Positions 1 to 8,632 of a stretch of 55,390 bases of DNA are shown one piece after another (within the stretch, counting starts at the first letter, position 1; every line of letters starts with the position of its first letter). Both the position numbers and the translations under genes were made by a program. The stretch spans positions 1 through 55,390 of the forward strand of contig DHVK01000047.1 of assembly GCA_002412625.1 (NCBI GenBank), given 5' to 3'. The notes beneath the pieces are model-generated. The model was not told the origin of the DNA and ran no database searches. It saw only the letters and a list, made by a program, of their open reading frames with translations. The stretch comes from Cloacimonetes bacterium UBA5210 (GTDB lineage Bacteria; Cloacimonadota; Cloacimonadia; Cloacimonadales; Cloacimonadaceae).

Positions 1-42
1 ACTACTATTAAGAAATTTACCATCAAAAAATAAGGAGAAAAT

Positions 43-1650
43 ATGAAGATAAATATTTGGCTATACTCATTAATGAGTGTGCTATTAACCCCACTTTTTG
101 CCACGAACGATATGCAGATAATTGCGGAATTTCAGGGCGAACACCACCGTTCGGGATATGGTTTTACAATAGAAAGCTTAGATTTCAACCATGACGGTTA
201 TACAGATTTAATTGTCTCTTCCCGGTTTTATGATTATGTAGCAGGCGAAAGCGGTTCCCGGGGGAAGGTGTATGTCTATTATGGGGGACCAGATTTCAAT
301 TCCGACACAATTCCCTCAGTAACTCTGGAAGGCACGACCACCATGGTAATTAAAGACATCTACAACGTTGGCGATATCAACGGCGACGGCTTTGAAGATT
401 TGTGTATCTATGATGGTTTTGCTGGTTCAGGTTATCCCCCTCCCAATGCGTATCCAAGACTTAGGTTCTATTATGGCGGTAATGACAGTCTGGATAATCC
501 GGATCATGTGATATCATTCCCGTACGAATCTATGGTGCAACGTGTCAGCAACATCGGAGATTTCGATGGGGATGGTTTCGGCGAAGTAGGCTTACATTAT
601 ATTTATGCAATATATCAAGCCCCTGATATTAAGAAGTTCACTATTATGTGGGGGGGTGACTTTATGGAGCAAGTTGTCTTGGAATATGCTTACAATAATG
701 CCATAAGCTCCATCTCCGGAATAGGCGATATTGATGGAGACGGCTACAGAGATTTTGCCTTGGGTTTTACCGATCCGGATCCCGAAACGGGTTATCACAT
801 GATTAGGATCTATCACGGGAACCCCGAGCGGGATCTTAGCGACCCCGATGTTTTGATTCAAACACAAGAACCCATAACAAAGGATAGTAGACCGATTGGA
901 GATGTTAATGGGGATGGCTTTGACGATTTCATGGGTTATTACTCAAACGTGGGCACGCATGCCTGGCTGGGAGGGCTAAGCATAGATTATTTAACCCCCA
1001 GTTTCAATTTTACTCCCGGCTGGACTGGGAACGAGGCCTCAAGTTGTCTCAAATATGGGGATCTGAATGGAGATGGTTTTGATGATGTAGTTGGTACAAA
1101 TTATCACGCGTTAAAGTTTTCTGTCTGGATGGGATCAGAGCGGATGAATGGTACTTCGGATTTGATTAAGGTTGGGTATTATGATAACTTCGGTTATAGC
1201 ATTGCTACCGGAGATTTCAATGCCGATGGTTTTTGCGATGTTGCTATCGGGGCTCCACGTTCTGAACTGTATAACCCACCCAACTTTCCAGGATACCTTT
1301 GGGTATATGGTGGGAATAGCCAGCTACAGGATACTACTGTCGCCAATGAAGATCTGTTGATTCCTGGAGTGGCAGACCAGTTATACATCAGCATTAGCCC
1401 AAATCCGGTTCGCAGCTCTAATGGAGTAGCGTCAATATTTGCACGTTGTAAAGCGCCATCAGCTATCGATGAAGGGGTTCTCTCTGTTTTCAACATAAAA
1501 GGACAGCTTGTTTATAGCGCAAATGTCCCGATAGATCAATCAAAGATGGAGCATCAGATCATCCTAAAACAATTTCCGGCAGGGGTTTATCTGTGTCGGG
1601 TGTCTTTGGGGAATATCTCTGCCACAAAAAGGATAAGTGTAATAAAATAG
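43..1650 (+). CDS. Secreted FG-GAP repeat protein with T9SS-type C-terminal sorting domain
   Basis: 535 aa. An N-terminal signal peptide (about residues 1-20, ending LTPLFA) targets it to the periplasm. Seven FG-GAP/VCBS-type calcium-binding loops of the form D-x-N/D-x-D-G-[FY] follow near residues 48, 111, 173, 229, 287, 340 and 391, and suggest a beta-propeller. The last ~90 residues look like a Por/T9SS type A sorting domain: an SPNPV start, a VFNIKGQLV strand, PAGVYLCRV and a basic end (TKRISVIK). Such domains are removed as the protein is secreted and anchored on the cell surface. The start is supported by AAGGAG at 31-37. The substrate is unknown; adhesion or polysaccharide binding is typical of the fold. 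The next ORF starts 10 nt downstream. Confidence 0.85.
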   Translation: MKINIWLYSLMSVLLTPLFATNDMQIIAEFQGEHHRSGYGFTIESLDFNHDGYTDLIVSSRFYDYVAGESGSRGKVYVYYGGPDFNSDTIPSVTLEGTTTMVIKDIYNVGDINGDGFEDLCIYDGFAGSGYPPPNAYPRLRFYYGGNDSLDNPDHVISFPYESMVQRVSNIGDFDGDGFGEVGLHYIYAIYQAPDIKKFTIMWGGDFMEQVVLEYAYNNAISSISGIGDIDGDGYRDFALGFTDPDPETGYHMIRIYHGNPERDLSDPDVLIQTQEPITKDSRPIGDVNGDGFDDFMGYYSNVGTHAWLGGLSIDYLTPSFNFTPGWTGNEASSCLKYGDLNGDGFDDVVGTNYHALKFSVWMGSERMNGTSDLIKVGYYDNFGYSIATGDFNADGFCDVAIGAPRSELYNPPNFPGYLWVYGGNSQLQDTTVANEDLLIPGVADQLYISISPNPVRSSNGVASIFARCKAPSAIDEGVLSVFNIKGQLVYSANVPIDQSKMEHQIILKQFPAGVYLCRVSLGNISATKRISVIK

Positions 1651-1660
1651 GGGCTACAAT

Positions 1661-1837
1661 ATGAAAAGTATGTGTACGCTGGCATTGGTTTTATTTATTT
1701 TCTGCAATCTTTACGCAGTTGATGCCGATGAGTATTTGATAGGAGCTTACTCTCACATACCCACATCAAAGCTGATGGGAGTCTGGTTACTGAACCATCT
1801 AAGCTTTTCAGACAAGGACTATCTCTGCCCGGCTTAG
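1661..1837 (+). pseudogene. Probable truncated exported-protein gene (signal peptide remnant), 58 codons
   Basis: A 58-aa ORF with a clean signal peptide (MKSMCTLALVLFIFCNLYAV) followed by only ~38 residues (DADEYLIGAYSHIP...) before TAG at 1835-1837. AGGGG at 1649-1654, 7 nt before the ATG, is a usable ribosome binding site, and it lies just after the FG-GAP gene. The mature part looks like the beginning of a larger exported protein rather than a finished small one, and nothing continues it in another frame before the next gene at 1907. I infer a 3'-truncated gene. A genuine small secreted peptide cannot be excluded. Confidence 0.45.
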
Positions 1838-1906
1838 ATTGATCTTGCTTTAGTGCCAGAACAGAACATACTTTAAGCAAATAATGTATTTAATTATGGA
1901 GTATGC

Positions 1907-2260
1907 ATGAATAAGACAGTGACGCTACAGCTAAAATGTATCTATTGCGGTGAATCCTTCATGGATCCTAGCCACAAAGTTGACGGGTATCCCGGGATCA
2001 AGCTGAAAGCCCGGACGGGTGATATTACAGGCATTGTCTGGTTATCATCGGTGCTTGGCAGCCCGAAATTTGAAAGTGAAGTGGAGTTTACCAAAAAGGT
2101 AGTGGCACGCTTTTCATGTCCCAATTGCTCTGCAGAGCTTACTTCGACGCAAACATGCGACATGTGCGGAGCCCTTATGGCCAGGTTTAAGCTCTCTGAT
2201 GGCGGTAAGGTAAGAGTCTGCTGCCGGAGTGGCTGCAAAAATGTCTGGCTGGAATTATAG
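1907..2260 (+). CDS. Hypothetical zinc-ribbon protein
   Basis: 117 aa, no signal peptide or membrane segment. Cysteine pairs occur at CIYC (residues 11-14), CPNC (~74-77), CDMC (~85-88) and in the C-terminal CCRSGC. This fits two zinc ribbons, one N-terminal and one C-terminal. The middle (LKARTGDITGIVWLSS) is hydrophilic to mixed and not recognised. The start is supported by GGAG five nt upstream. Function is unknown; double zinc ribbons often bind nucleic acid or protein partners. It has no obvious partner gene here. Confidence 0.65.
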   Translation: MNKTVTLQLKCIYCGESFMDPSHKVDGYPGIKLKARTGDITGIVWLSSVLGSPKFESEVEFTKKVVARFSCPNCSAELTSTQTCDMCGALMARFKLSDGGKVRVCCRSGCKNVWLEL

Positions 2261-2411
2261 CATCATCACTTTGTCAGCACAGGAATAGTAAGGGGCCTTC
2301 ACCCTCTGGTATCTGAAGGTTGTAACGGCTGGGCATACATTTGCCGGAACTGCCTTCAGTGCCAGCGATTCCGCTTTCTCCGAGTAAAAGCAGCAGGATA
2401 CAAACCAAGAA

Positions 2412-3743
2412 CTAAAAACCAAGACTCAAGGATAGAGACAGCGAAGTGCCACCCCATTGCCGGGTTTTGGTTGCAGAAGGTCCCGGGTCGAGATCGATAT
2501 CCTTTATTTTGTCCCATTTGATGGGTGCCAGTTGGGTGAGATCAAGCTTCACCGCTGAAGCTCCAGAGCTGTAGGATAGCCCCAGATTCAGTTGCAGATG
2601 GGCGTCAATCCGGTCCATAAGCTCAAAATCCAGATCTTCATAGCTAAACAGAAAGGGATACAAAACCACTCTGCGGTTGCGGATCAGTAAGCTCTCCGTA
2701 CCAAAATGGTGATTGTAGGTGCTACCGAGCGTGAAGCTGACGCCGGCTGTGTGTTCTGCTTTCCTTTGATAGTGAATCCCCACAAAGGGAGAAAGGGAAT
2801 CGAGATCAAAGCGCTTGATCCTGGTGCGATGCGCCAGAAAGGCATCCCAGGCCGAGAATGGCCAGATGTCGAAATAGGAATCCTCTCCCAGGCGAGAGTG
2901 GTAGGTATTCAGCCCCAGTTTGCAGGAAATGTGATTAGTATCATGGCTAATTGCCATGGAGCTTGAGAGCAAATTCAGCTGATCCAGTTTGCCATATAGA
3001 TCCCCTTTGTAGCGCAGGCGAGCGGAGGAATGCAGATAGTTTGCGCTCAAGTTTGCACGGAACCGGTCACACAATTGTGCCTCATATCCGATAGCTGCCT
3101 GATAGCTGCTCAGGGAGTTGTCGTAAAGCGAGTCCTGGGCAATGGGGATAAAGGCGGAGAGAGTCAATTCGGCGGAGCAGGTGCTGGAGGCAGCCCCGGT
3201 GGCAAGCTCCGCAAACAGCCATTTGAAGGGGATCGTTCCGGAGTCCGTCGCGATCTCATAGTTTACTTCCGCCCTTTGTTGATTCAGCTTGAGGGATGAG
3301 TGCCAGGCGGGAGATTCATAAGCGAAGCCGATACCGGGATCATGCCCGAGATCCAGATGACTTTGTAAGGTGCTTTGGGCAAGAGGCATCGAGTAGCCCA
3401 AGCGGAGAAAGCGATTGGGCATTTCGAAGCTGATGGTACCCGCGCGATTGACGAGTTTGTTCAATTCTCCCTGAAAATCGCTAACATGGTAGCCGCAGCT
3501 TATGCTTTGCCGTTGATAAGCGATATCCCAGGTGGTATCCGAGCTCCACGAGTATAGAAATCCACCGGGTTCAGTGGGATTTTCCTGGCGAAAGATATCG
3601 GTATAGCGCCAGTTGCTACGCAGCTTGTGCCTTGTGGGGTTTTCCGCGGACAAAGCCAAAAGGGGATACATCCACAGACATATCCCCAGGATAAGTGCCG
3701 GCGAAAGTCCCTGGCCGGAAGCTATAAAGGCTCTGCTATTCAA
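2412..3743 (-). CDS. Putative outer-membrane beta-barrel protein
   Basis: 443 aa. There is an N-terminal hydrophobic signal (about residues 14-33, ending LLALSAEN). Many alternating amphipathic strands follow (for example LRLGYSMPL, AAIGYEAQL, AGVSFTLGSTY, LNLGLSYSS), and the protein ends LSLSLSLGF. A C-terminal aromatic residue is the usual signal for BAM-dependent barrel insertion. The only upstream start in frame is TTG at 3743, three nt after the stop codon of the lipoprotein gene upstream, so translation may be coupled to that gene. A convincing ribosome binding site is not visible. Cargo or channel function is unknown. Confidence 0.6.
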   Translation of the reverse strand: MNSRAFIASGQGLSPALILGICLWMYPLLALSAENPTRHKLRSNWRYTDIFRQENPTEPGGFLYSWSSDTTWDIAYQRQSISCGYHVSDFQGELNKLVNRAGTISFEMPNRFLRLGYSMPLAQSTLQSHLDLGHDPGIGFAYESPAWHSSLKLNQQRAEVNYEIATDSGTIPFKWLFAELATGAASSTCSAELTLSAFIPIAQDSLYDNSLSSYQAAIGYEAQLCDRFRANLSANYLHSSARLRYKGDLYGKLDQLNLLSSSMAISHDTNHISCKLGLNTYHSRLGEDSYFDIWPFSAWDAFLAHRTRIKRFDLDSLSPFVGIHYQRKAEHTAGVSFTLGSTYNHHFGTESLLIRNRRVVLYPFLFSYEDLDFELMDRIDAHLQLNLGLSYSSGASAVKLDLTQLAPIKWDKIKDIDLDPGPSATKTRQWGGTSLSLSLSLGF

Positions 3744-5277
3744 AGAGCTGGATGAATTTGGCGCGATTCATGCCGGGCAGGATTCCTCCGAAAGTATAAT
3801 CCGGGAAATAGGGGATTTCATCGTCCATGATGGCAATACCGGTGGCATCGGTGAATTCGCCGATCCGCGCGGACACAGTTTTATGTCTGCGGGTCACGGT
3901 ATGCAGGTCCTCGAAATGGTAGTATTGATCGTTCATCCAGAAATCGTAACTATCGTAGTCCCAAGACCAATAATCGTAGAATGAGGATTCGATCCAGGAT
4001 TGGTTTGAATTCCATTGGAAATAGGGCAGGATGTCTCTCACGTCTTGAATGCCGCCGCTGAAGTAGGCATTTAGATTTACGGAGAAGCTAACCCCGTTTT
4101 CATTCAAGGCATAACTTTGGGTGACTATGGTCTCCAGCCAATCGGCAACGTCGTCGATGCAAGTCCAGTTTTGCATGAAGTTAGGGTCGTTGGGTCCGAT
4201 GTTTGAAAAGTCGTCATTCATGGAGAGAATGTTTTCGATCTTAATGACATCATTGGACTGCGCATCGTTTTCGTCCAGAATGTAGGCAACAGCGCTTTTC
4301 ACGTCTGCTGCGGCAGCCAGAATGCCAGATTTGGCATGAGTAAGATAGCTCTGACTCTTGAGCTTGCCAAATGATGGGTTGTTGTCCAGATTGTGTTTCA
4401 GAGTCTTGCTCATCAGTTCGAGTCGGCGGGCATCGGCAAGATCATAGGCGTAATCCCAATCGTAGTAATCCAGGATCAAATGGCCGTATTGCAGGGTATA
4501 GTCATAAGGATCCCAATCGTTTATGTACTCCACTTCGATGTCATTCAGCTCTGTGATCCAGCCGTAGGAGTTGGCGGCATCCTTCAAGTCCATATCGTAG
4601 GCTACCAACATGTTAAATGCAGCGTAGATCATATTCACTGCGGCCCGGAAGGAATAAATTTCCCCGCAATCCACTTCCATCATTTCTTCACCGGTGTCGA
4701 TCATGATGGCATTGGAATCTGCCAGGGCGACGGCGTGATTGAGCCGGGTGAGGGATTGATTGAGCCGGGGCAGCACGGAATCAATGATGTAGCTCTGCAT
4801 GCGTTGAACTGAAATGTTGTTTACTCGCGTGGGCTGAAGCTGTTTGATGATCAGCTTCGGGGTTTCTGCCAAAAACTGAATGTTGTTGTTGATAATCCGT
4901 TTGGAACGGGTATCAGAGCCGGAAAGCTCGTCGATCATGTCCCACAATTCCTGATCATAATTGATTCTGACAATATCCAGGATGGACATCCCCAAGTTCG
5001 CCATCGGGTTATCCCCATCCAGTGCCAAGGCCGCACTAAACTTGCCCTCGATCGAATTGAAAGTGCTTTGCAGCATGAGGTCGTTGGCATCGTTCATATC
5101 TTCGGAATCATCCAGATCCAGAATTGCGCTGTTCAACATCTGCATGCCTTCACGGGCAAGGGTATTCGCGCCATACATGTCACCGCTGGGCTTGGTCGGA
5201 GAGTCCTTGCAGGATGCAAGCATAAAACAGCCAAGTAACAGTAATGTAGCCAAAAAACTGAACATCAGTTTCTTCAT
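3736..5277 (-). CDS. Hypothetical lipoprotein, 513 aa
   Basis: The ATG at 5277 is chosen because ACAGGAGGAACAA immediately precedes it. The frame is open further upstream to 5376 but has no such site. The protein begins MKKLMFSFLATLLLLGCFML with a lipobox LASC (lipidated Cys23), so it should be membrane anchored. The rest is largely helical with a TPR-like flavour near the N terminus (GKFSAALALDGDNPMANLGM). An unusual stretch rich in Tyr, Trp and Asp (around DYYDWDYAYD and DYWSWDYDSYDFW) follows. No family was recognised. It is immediately upstream of the beta-barrel gene at 2412-3743, so the pair may form an envelope complex. Confidence 0.7.
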   Translation of the reverse strand: MKKLMFSFLATLLLLGCFMLASCKDSPTKPSGDMYGANTLAREGMQMLNSAILDLDDSEDMNDANDLMLQSTFNSIEGKFSAALALDGDNPMANLGMSILDIVRINYDQELWDMIDELSGSDTRSKRIINNNIQFLAETPKLIIKQLQPTRVNNISVQRMQSYIIDSVLPRLNQSLTRLNHAVALADSNAIMIDTGEEMMEVDCGEIYSFRAAVNMIYAAFNMLVAYDMDLKDAANSYGWITELNDIEVEYINDWDPYDYTLQYGHLILDYYDWDYAYDLADARRLELMSKTLKHNLDNNPSFGKLKSQSYLTHAKSGILAAAADVKSAVAYILDENDAQSNDVIKIENILSMNDDFSNIGPNDPNFMQNWTCIDDVADWLETIVTQSYALNENGVSFSVNLNAYFSGGIQDVRDILPYFQWNSNQSWIESSFYDYWSWDYDSYDFWMNDQYYHFEDLHTVTRRHKTVSARIGEFTDATGIAIMDDEIPYFPDYTFGGILPGMNRAKFIQLFE

Positions 5278-5515
5278 TTGTTCCTCCTGTGTTGGGTGTT
5301 CAATGAAGTAAGGGTATCGATTTGCTCCATTGGGGATCTGCAGTCTATGTAACAGAGATCTCAAGGCATTGTGCACACAGGCAATTGCTTGTCAATCAAA
5401 ATGACCGATTTTCTTCCAGAAATCGTGGAAATTGTTCCACATAGCCTGATGGCGCTTACCCAAAGCTCTGCTTAGAAATGGCAGCATCCTCTTCCCGCTA
5501 ACACCCACCCGATGA

Positions 5516-5851
5516 TTAGCGCAGCGCGAAGATCAGGATACCGATGATCCCTCTCAAGACAATGGCGGAGGCCATCAGAGTGAAATACCAGTTTAGCTCC
5601 GGGAAAAAAAGATAGATGATCGCCGCGATGATCCCGATCCCGGAGCCACTGTAGCCATTGATTTCATGAGACAGCTGCAGATCTCGTTCGTCCGGTTTAT
5701 AGCGCGCCATGATCAGCGGATTTGCGATGATTACGGGGACTACGCTAATTGCAACCCCGTTGATCCCCCATTTTTGGGAAGCGAACCACATCACGATTCC
5801 GCTGATCGCTTGGATGGCATACATTAGGATGAAATTTCCTTTGATTCTCAT
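5516..5851 (-). CDS. Small membrane protein, partner of Xre regulator (DUF2178-like)
   Basis: 111 aa with four predicted membrane segments (about residues 6-24, 30-48, 70-86 and 90-110). A KPDERDLQLSHE loop between the second and third resembles the DERD-type loop of DUF2178 proteins. Its ATG overlaps the TGA of the upstream regulator gene (ATGA, 5848-5851), so the two are translationally coupled. Small membrane proteins paired with a short Xre regulator are common in Firmicutes and Archaea, where their role is not established. The family assignment is tentative. Confidence 0.6.
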   Translation of the reverse strand: MRIKGNFILMYAIQAISGIVMWFASQKWGINGVAISVVPVIIANPLIMARYKPDERDLQLSHEINGYSGSGIGIIAAIIYLFFPELNWYFTLMASAIVLRGIIGILIFALR

Positions 5852-6054
5852 TGTTCCTCCACAAGTGTGAATAGTTCTTCTACAGTTGTTTGAAAAAACG
5901 CGGCCAGCTTCAGTGCGCTGACTATCGATGGACAGAATACTCCCTTTTCAATGGAGTTAATGGTTTGACGGCTCAAGCTGACGGCTTCTGCCAGCTCGGC
6001 CTGAGTGATGTTTAGCTTTGCCCGCCAAACTTTCAGCGAATTTATGAGTTTCAT
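5848..6054 (-). CDS. Xre/Cro-family HTH transcriptional regulator
   Basis: 68 aa, essentially a single helix-turn-helix domain. The core LNITQAELAEAVSLSRQTIN plus IEKG is the classic Cro/C1 HTH, and the end is EELFTLVEE, typical of the short YozG/YgzD-like regulators. The ATG at 6054 is preferred over the in-frame GTG at 6060: GGGAGG then lies five nt upstream of ATG but would abut GTG. It is coupled to the membrane-protein gene through a 4-nt overlap. The A/T-rich upstream region (6062-6120) has dyads that could be its own operator. Confidence 0.8.
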   Translation of the reverse strand: MKLINSLKVWRAKLNITQAELAEAVSLSRQTINSIEKGVFCPSIVSALKLAAFFQTTVEELFTLVEEQ

Positions 6055-6071
6055 ATTCACCTCCCGGTTTC

Positions 6072-6110
6072 ATGTAAGATATACGCTACATTTTGTCAAG
6101 TATATTATAC
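6072..6110 (-). promoter_or_regulatory. Putative promoter/operator of the xre-membrane protein pair
   Basis: Reading the minus strand, TTGACA (6099-6094) could be a -35 element. A palindrome GTATAATATAC (6110-6100) contains TATAAT, and ATGTA...TACAT (6072-6091) is an inverted repeat with a 10-nt spacer just upstream of the ribosome binding site. Short Xre repressors commonly bind such dyads and autoregulate. No -10 element at ideal spacing from TTGACA is visible, so the assignment is speculative. Confidence 0.3.
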
Positions 6111-6159
6111 ATTTTGATGGATTTCTTTCGAAAATCCGCTCCTCTCTGCCTTCAAAGCA

Positions 6160-6236
6160 TTAATCACATCTTAATCCCCTCTTAATCAAGCGTTAAACAT
6201 TAAGGCTTGATTAAGAGGGGATTAAGATGTGATTAA
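6160..6236. repeat. Perfect 32-bp inverted repeat with 11-bp TTAATC periodicity
   Basis: Left arm 6160-6191 and right arm 6205-6236 are exact reverse complements over 32 bp, separated by a 13-nt loop. Each arm contains three TTAATC units 11 bp apart (left arm at 6160, 6171 and 6182). The loop continues the pattern with TTAAAC at 6193. It lies 106-182 bp upstream of the xre gene. There is no T-run typical of an intrinsic terminator. It could be a multi-site operator, a very stable RNA hairpin or a miniature mobile element. Confidence 0.85.
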
Positions 6237-6289
6237 GGCTGCCAAATGAGGGATGAATTTCAATTTATTTAAAATTCCATTTGGGGTGA

Positions 6290-6388
6290 CTGGCCTATAG
6301 TGCTGAAAACCTTTCCAGTGGTGTGTATCTGCTAAAATTTAAGGCTGGAGACGTATCCGAAACCAAGAGAATCACCCTCTCCAAATAG
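6290..6388 (+). pseudogene. Orphan C-terminal tail of a T9SS sorting domain (gene remnant)
   Basis: An open stretch from 6290 to TAG at 6386-6388 translates to a tail containing SSGVYLLKF and ending TKRITLSK. This matches the last ~30 residues of type A sorting domains: compare PAGVYLCRV...TKRISVIK in the protein at 43-1650, and the orphan at 55083-55325. The frame is closed upstream (TGA at 6287) and no start codon or larger ORF precedes it. I read it as what is left of a secreted-protein gene after deletion. Both neighbours are on the opposite strand. Confidence 0.65.
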
Positions 6389-6517
6389 TTGCCTTGCTGC
6401 AACGAGCTGGACCCTGTCGCGCATGGCCTCAAACGGTATGGGCTTTTTCGGGGTCCTCTGATTCTGGTAGAGAAGCCTCATAAAAGGCTTTGAGAGCTAT
6501 TGGTAGAATTGGATTGC
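6389..6517. other. Non-coding spacer downstream of the potassium channel gene
   Basis: No gene seen. AAGCC/GGCTT (6473-6488) can form a small hairpin downstream of the ktrB-like gene but has no T-run, so it is a weak terminator candidate at best. Together with 6061-6289 this makes a 457-bp region whose only structured contents are the promoter dyads, the 32-bp inverted repeat and the sorting-domain remnant. Confidence 0.5.
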
Positions 6518-8005
6518 TCAGATTACGAGGTCTTCATATTCCTTGAAATCTTGAGATTTCCGGCGGTTAAGCAGAACTACGCCAAAAGCGATGGGACCGA
6601 TCCGGCCGATAAACATTAGTACAATGATAACATGTTTCCCAAAGATGGATAGGGTAGAGGTGATTCCCGTGCTAAGACCGACGGTGCCCAAAGCAGAGGC
6701 GGCCTCAAACACGATGCTCTCGAAATCTGCATGTTCTGAACTTAGCAGAAACAATATGCCGAGGGCAAGAATCAGGAAATAAAAAGTGAAATTGGCCACC
6801 GCATGGATGACGCGATCATAGGGAATCGTGCGTTTCATCATTTTGATCTTGAATACCTGGCCAAAAATCGAATCCAAGTCGTCGGCATGATCAATAACTG
6901 CTTCGGTGCTATATTCCACTCTACTCTTGGAAAATATCTTCAGCAGGCCTTGTTTCTGCGGAGGATAGTTTCGGTGAAGATGTCTATCACGCTTTGGTTT
7001 GTAATTAACATACTCTTTATTCTTTGAAAACAGGCTGCCAAGCACGCCAAAGATGGCGCTTATCGTGGTCGATTTAATCCCTCCCCCAGTCCCGGATGGC
7101 GATGCCCCGATGATCATCAATATCATGATGACGAATATCGAGGATGATTGAAGATCACCAATTGGAACGGTGTTGAACCCAACCGTCGTTAGCGCCGTCA
7201 TCGCTTGGAAGAAAGACTTGAGGAACGCGGAATCACCATTGATTACCCCATTACCGACAAAAGATTCGGTCCATAGAGACAGAGTTCCAAACGCGAGCAG
7301 GAGCGCTGTGATACTCAAAATCACCTTGCTGGTAAATGTCATCGAATCCTTTTTCCCTTTGATCACAAGCCATAGGTCCACCATGACGATGTATCCCACC
7401 GCCCCCAAAACGCTAAGCGCAAATACTACGGAATTCAAATAGATGGCATTTGCATAGGATTCAAAGCTGTTTGAATATAGACTAAATCCTGCTGTGCAAA
7501 AGGACGACACACTGTGGAAGATTGCACTCCAGATAGGGTTTGCTCTACCGTCCCCGGTAAAAGCGAAATACAGCAGGATTGCTCCGATAAGTTCTATGAC
7601 CAGAGTATATACCACGATGCTGCGAATAAACTTGCTAATCACGAATTCCTTTGGAAGACTAAAGGCTGTCTTGTGGACTAACTCTCTATCGGACTTGATG
7701 CTACTTTTAATGGATAATATGATGAATGAGCCAAAAGTCATGTAGCCGATACCGCCCAACTGGATCAATAATAGAATGATCAGCTGTCCAAAGAGATTAT
7801 AGGTAGATGAAACGTTTACGGGGGACAAGCCGGTAGTAGAGATAGCTGATACCGCGACAAACAGGTTGTCGACAAATGAAACTGATGTCAGTCTTGAAAA
7901 CGGTAAGGAAAGGATTATGAAACCGAGCAGTGAATAACTAAGATACCCCAAGAATAGGGTAACCTCAGGATTCCGCTTCTTCAAATATGTTCTTACAAAA
8001 TTCAC
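6518..8005 (-). CDS. ktrB: Potassium uptake channel subunit, KtrB/TrkH family
   Basis: 495 aa integral inner-membrane protein. It shows the four pore-loop repeats expected of the SKT superfamily: STTGLSP, CTAGFS, TTVGFN and GTVGLS. The glycine in each lines the K+ filter. LLLIQLGGIGYMTFGS, after the first pore loop, is also characteristic. Length is near the usual 440-490. The start is GTG at 8005 with AGAGG upstream. KtrB normally needs a cytosolic KtrA/TrkA RCK subunit; none is in the window, so the partner must be elsewhere. KtrB versus TrkH is judged from length and the first pore region. Confidence 0.85.
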   Translation of the reverse strand: MNFVRTYLKKRNPEVTLFLGYLSYSLLGFIILSLPFSRLTSVSFVDNLFVAVSAISTTGLSPVNVSSTYNLFGQLIILLLIQLGGIGYMTFGSFIILSIKSSIKSDRELVHKTAFSLPKEFVISKFIRSIVVYTLVIELIGAILLYFAFTGDGRANPIWSAIFHSVSSFCTAGFSLYSNSFESYANAIYLNSVVFALSVLGAVGYIVMVDLWLVIKGKKDSMTFTSKVILSITALLLAFGTLSLWTESFVGNGVINGDSAFLKSFFQAMTALTTVGFNTVPIGDLQSSSIFVIMILMIIGASPSGTGGGIKSTTISAIFGVLGSLFSKNKEYVNYKPKRDRHLHRNYPPQKQGLLKIFSKSRVEYSTEAVIDHADDLDSIFGQVFKIKMMKRTIPYDRVIHAVANFTFYFLILALGILFLLSSEHADFESIVFEAASALGTVGLSTGITSTLSIFGKHVIIVLMFIGRIGPIAFGVVLLNRRKSQDFKEYEDLVI

Positions 8006-8632
8006 GATCGCCTCTTTGGAATCTTCATTGGTATTGGATCCTGTAGCCTGATGCTATTGAGATACTGCGCACTGAGTTTCACCAGGAAACACATACAGCG
8101 AGCGGTTATCATTCCAGTAATCCAGCAAATCCATTGGGCAAAGCTATTTGAACCCTATCTACCGTCAAGTTAATTGTTGAAAACAATTGTGGACATCCCA
8201 GGCCTCCAGATCAATCTCATCATGAATATCTGCGGAACTTCCCAAGGTGTTTGAACTCCCGATTTTCATCAAATCCTGCATTGATTCAATTTATTTTAAG
8301 CTCATCTTATGCTGAAATCCTGCAGTGCCCACAGTATGATAACAGCTTCACATCAGCTTGAGCAGGATATCAGAAGCCAAGCTGGAGGGCGACATCTCCG
8401 GCGAACTGCCTAAAATTTGTGAGGTGGAGCTGCTTGAGCATAGCTCTGGATCGGAAGTAAACTCCACCTGAGCCTGATATTGTGTCATTTGCAGAAATGG
8501 TGATCAGAATTGCTGTCTTCACTGATAATATTGCGCAATGGTCAAAGATGAATTGGTGAAATCGCTTGACAGAATTGTAGAAGGCAGGAAAGCTTACTTT
8601 AAGAAGAAAAAGCTTAGTCCCAAGGGGGAAGA
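8006..8632. other. Long divergent intergenic region
   Basis: 627 bp between the ktrB-like gene and the histidine kinase gene, transcribed away from each other. It contains one 60-bp repeat copy (8299-8358). Otherwise I see no convincing ORF, RNA gene or clear promoter pair. A minus-strand open frame at 8370-8639 has no ribosome binding site or recognisable product and overlaps the kinase start. Confidence 0.6.
8299..8358 (+). repeat. 60-bp dispersed intergenic repeat, copy 1
   Basis: The first of four copies, all 60 bp. It begins AGCTCATCTTATGCTG and ends GATAACAGCTTCACATCAGCT-like sequence. The two ends are imperfect inverted repeats of each other, so it can form a long hairpin. It lies in a divergent spacer, 294 bp from the start of the minus-strand gene. 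See copies at 20355, 40426 and 54829. Confidence 0.7.

Noticed and set aside
6055..6060. GTG start for the Xre regulator
   Set aside because: The Shine-Dalgarno sequence would abut the GTG; ATG at 6054 has proper spacing.
6160..6236. Reading the perfect palindrome as an ordinary intrinsic terminator
   Set aside because: The stem is A+T-rich and 32 bp long, no T-run follows on either strand, and it is not placed directly after a gene stop.
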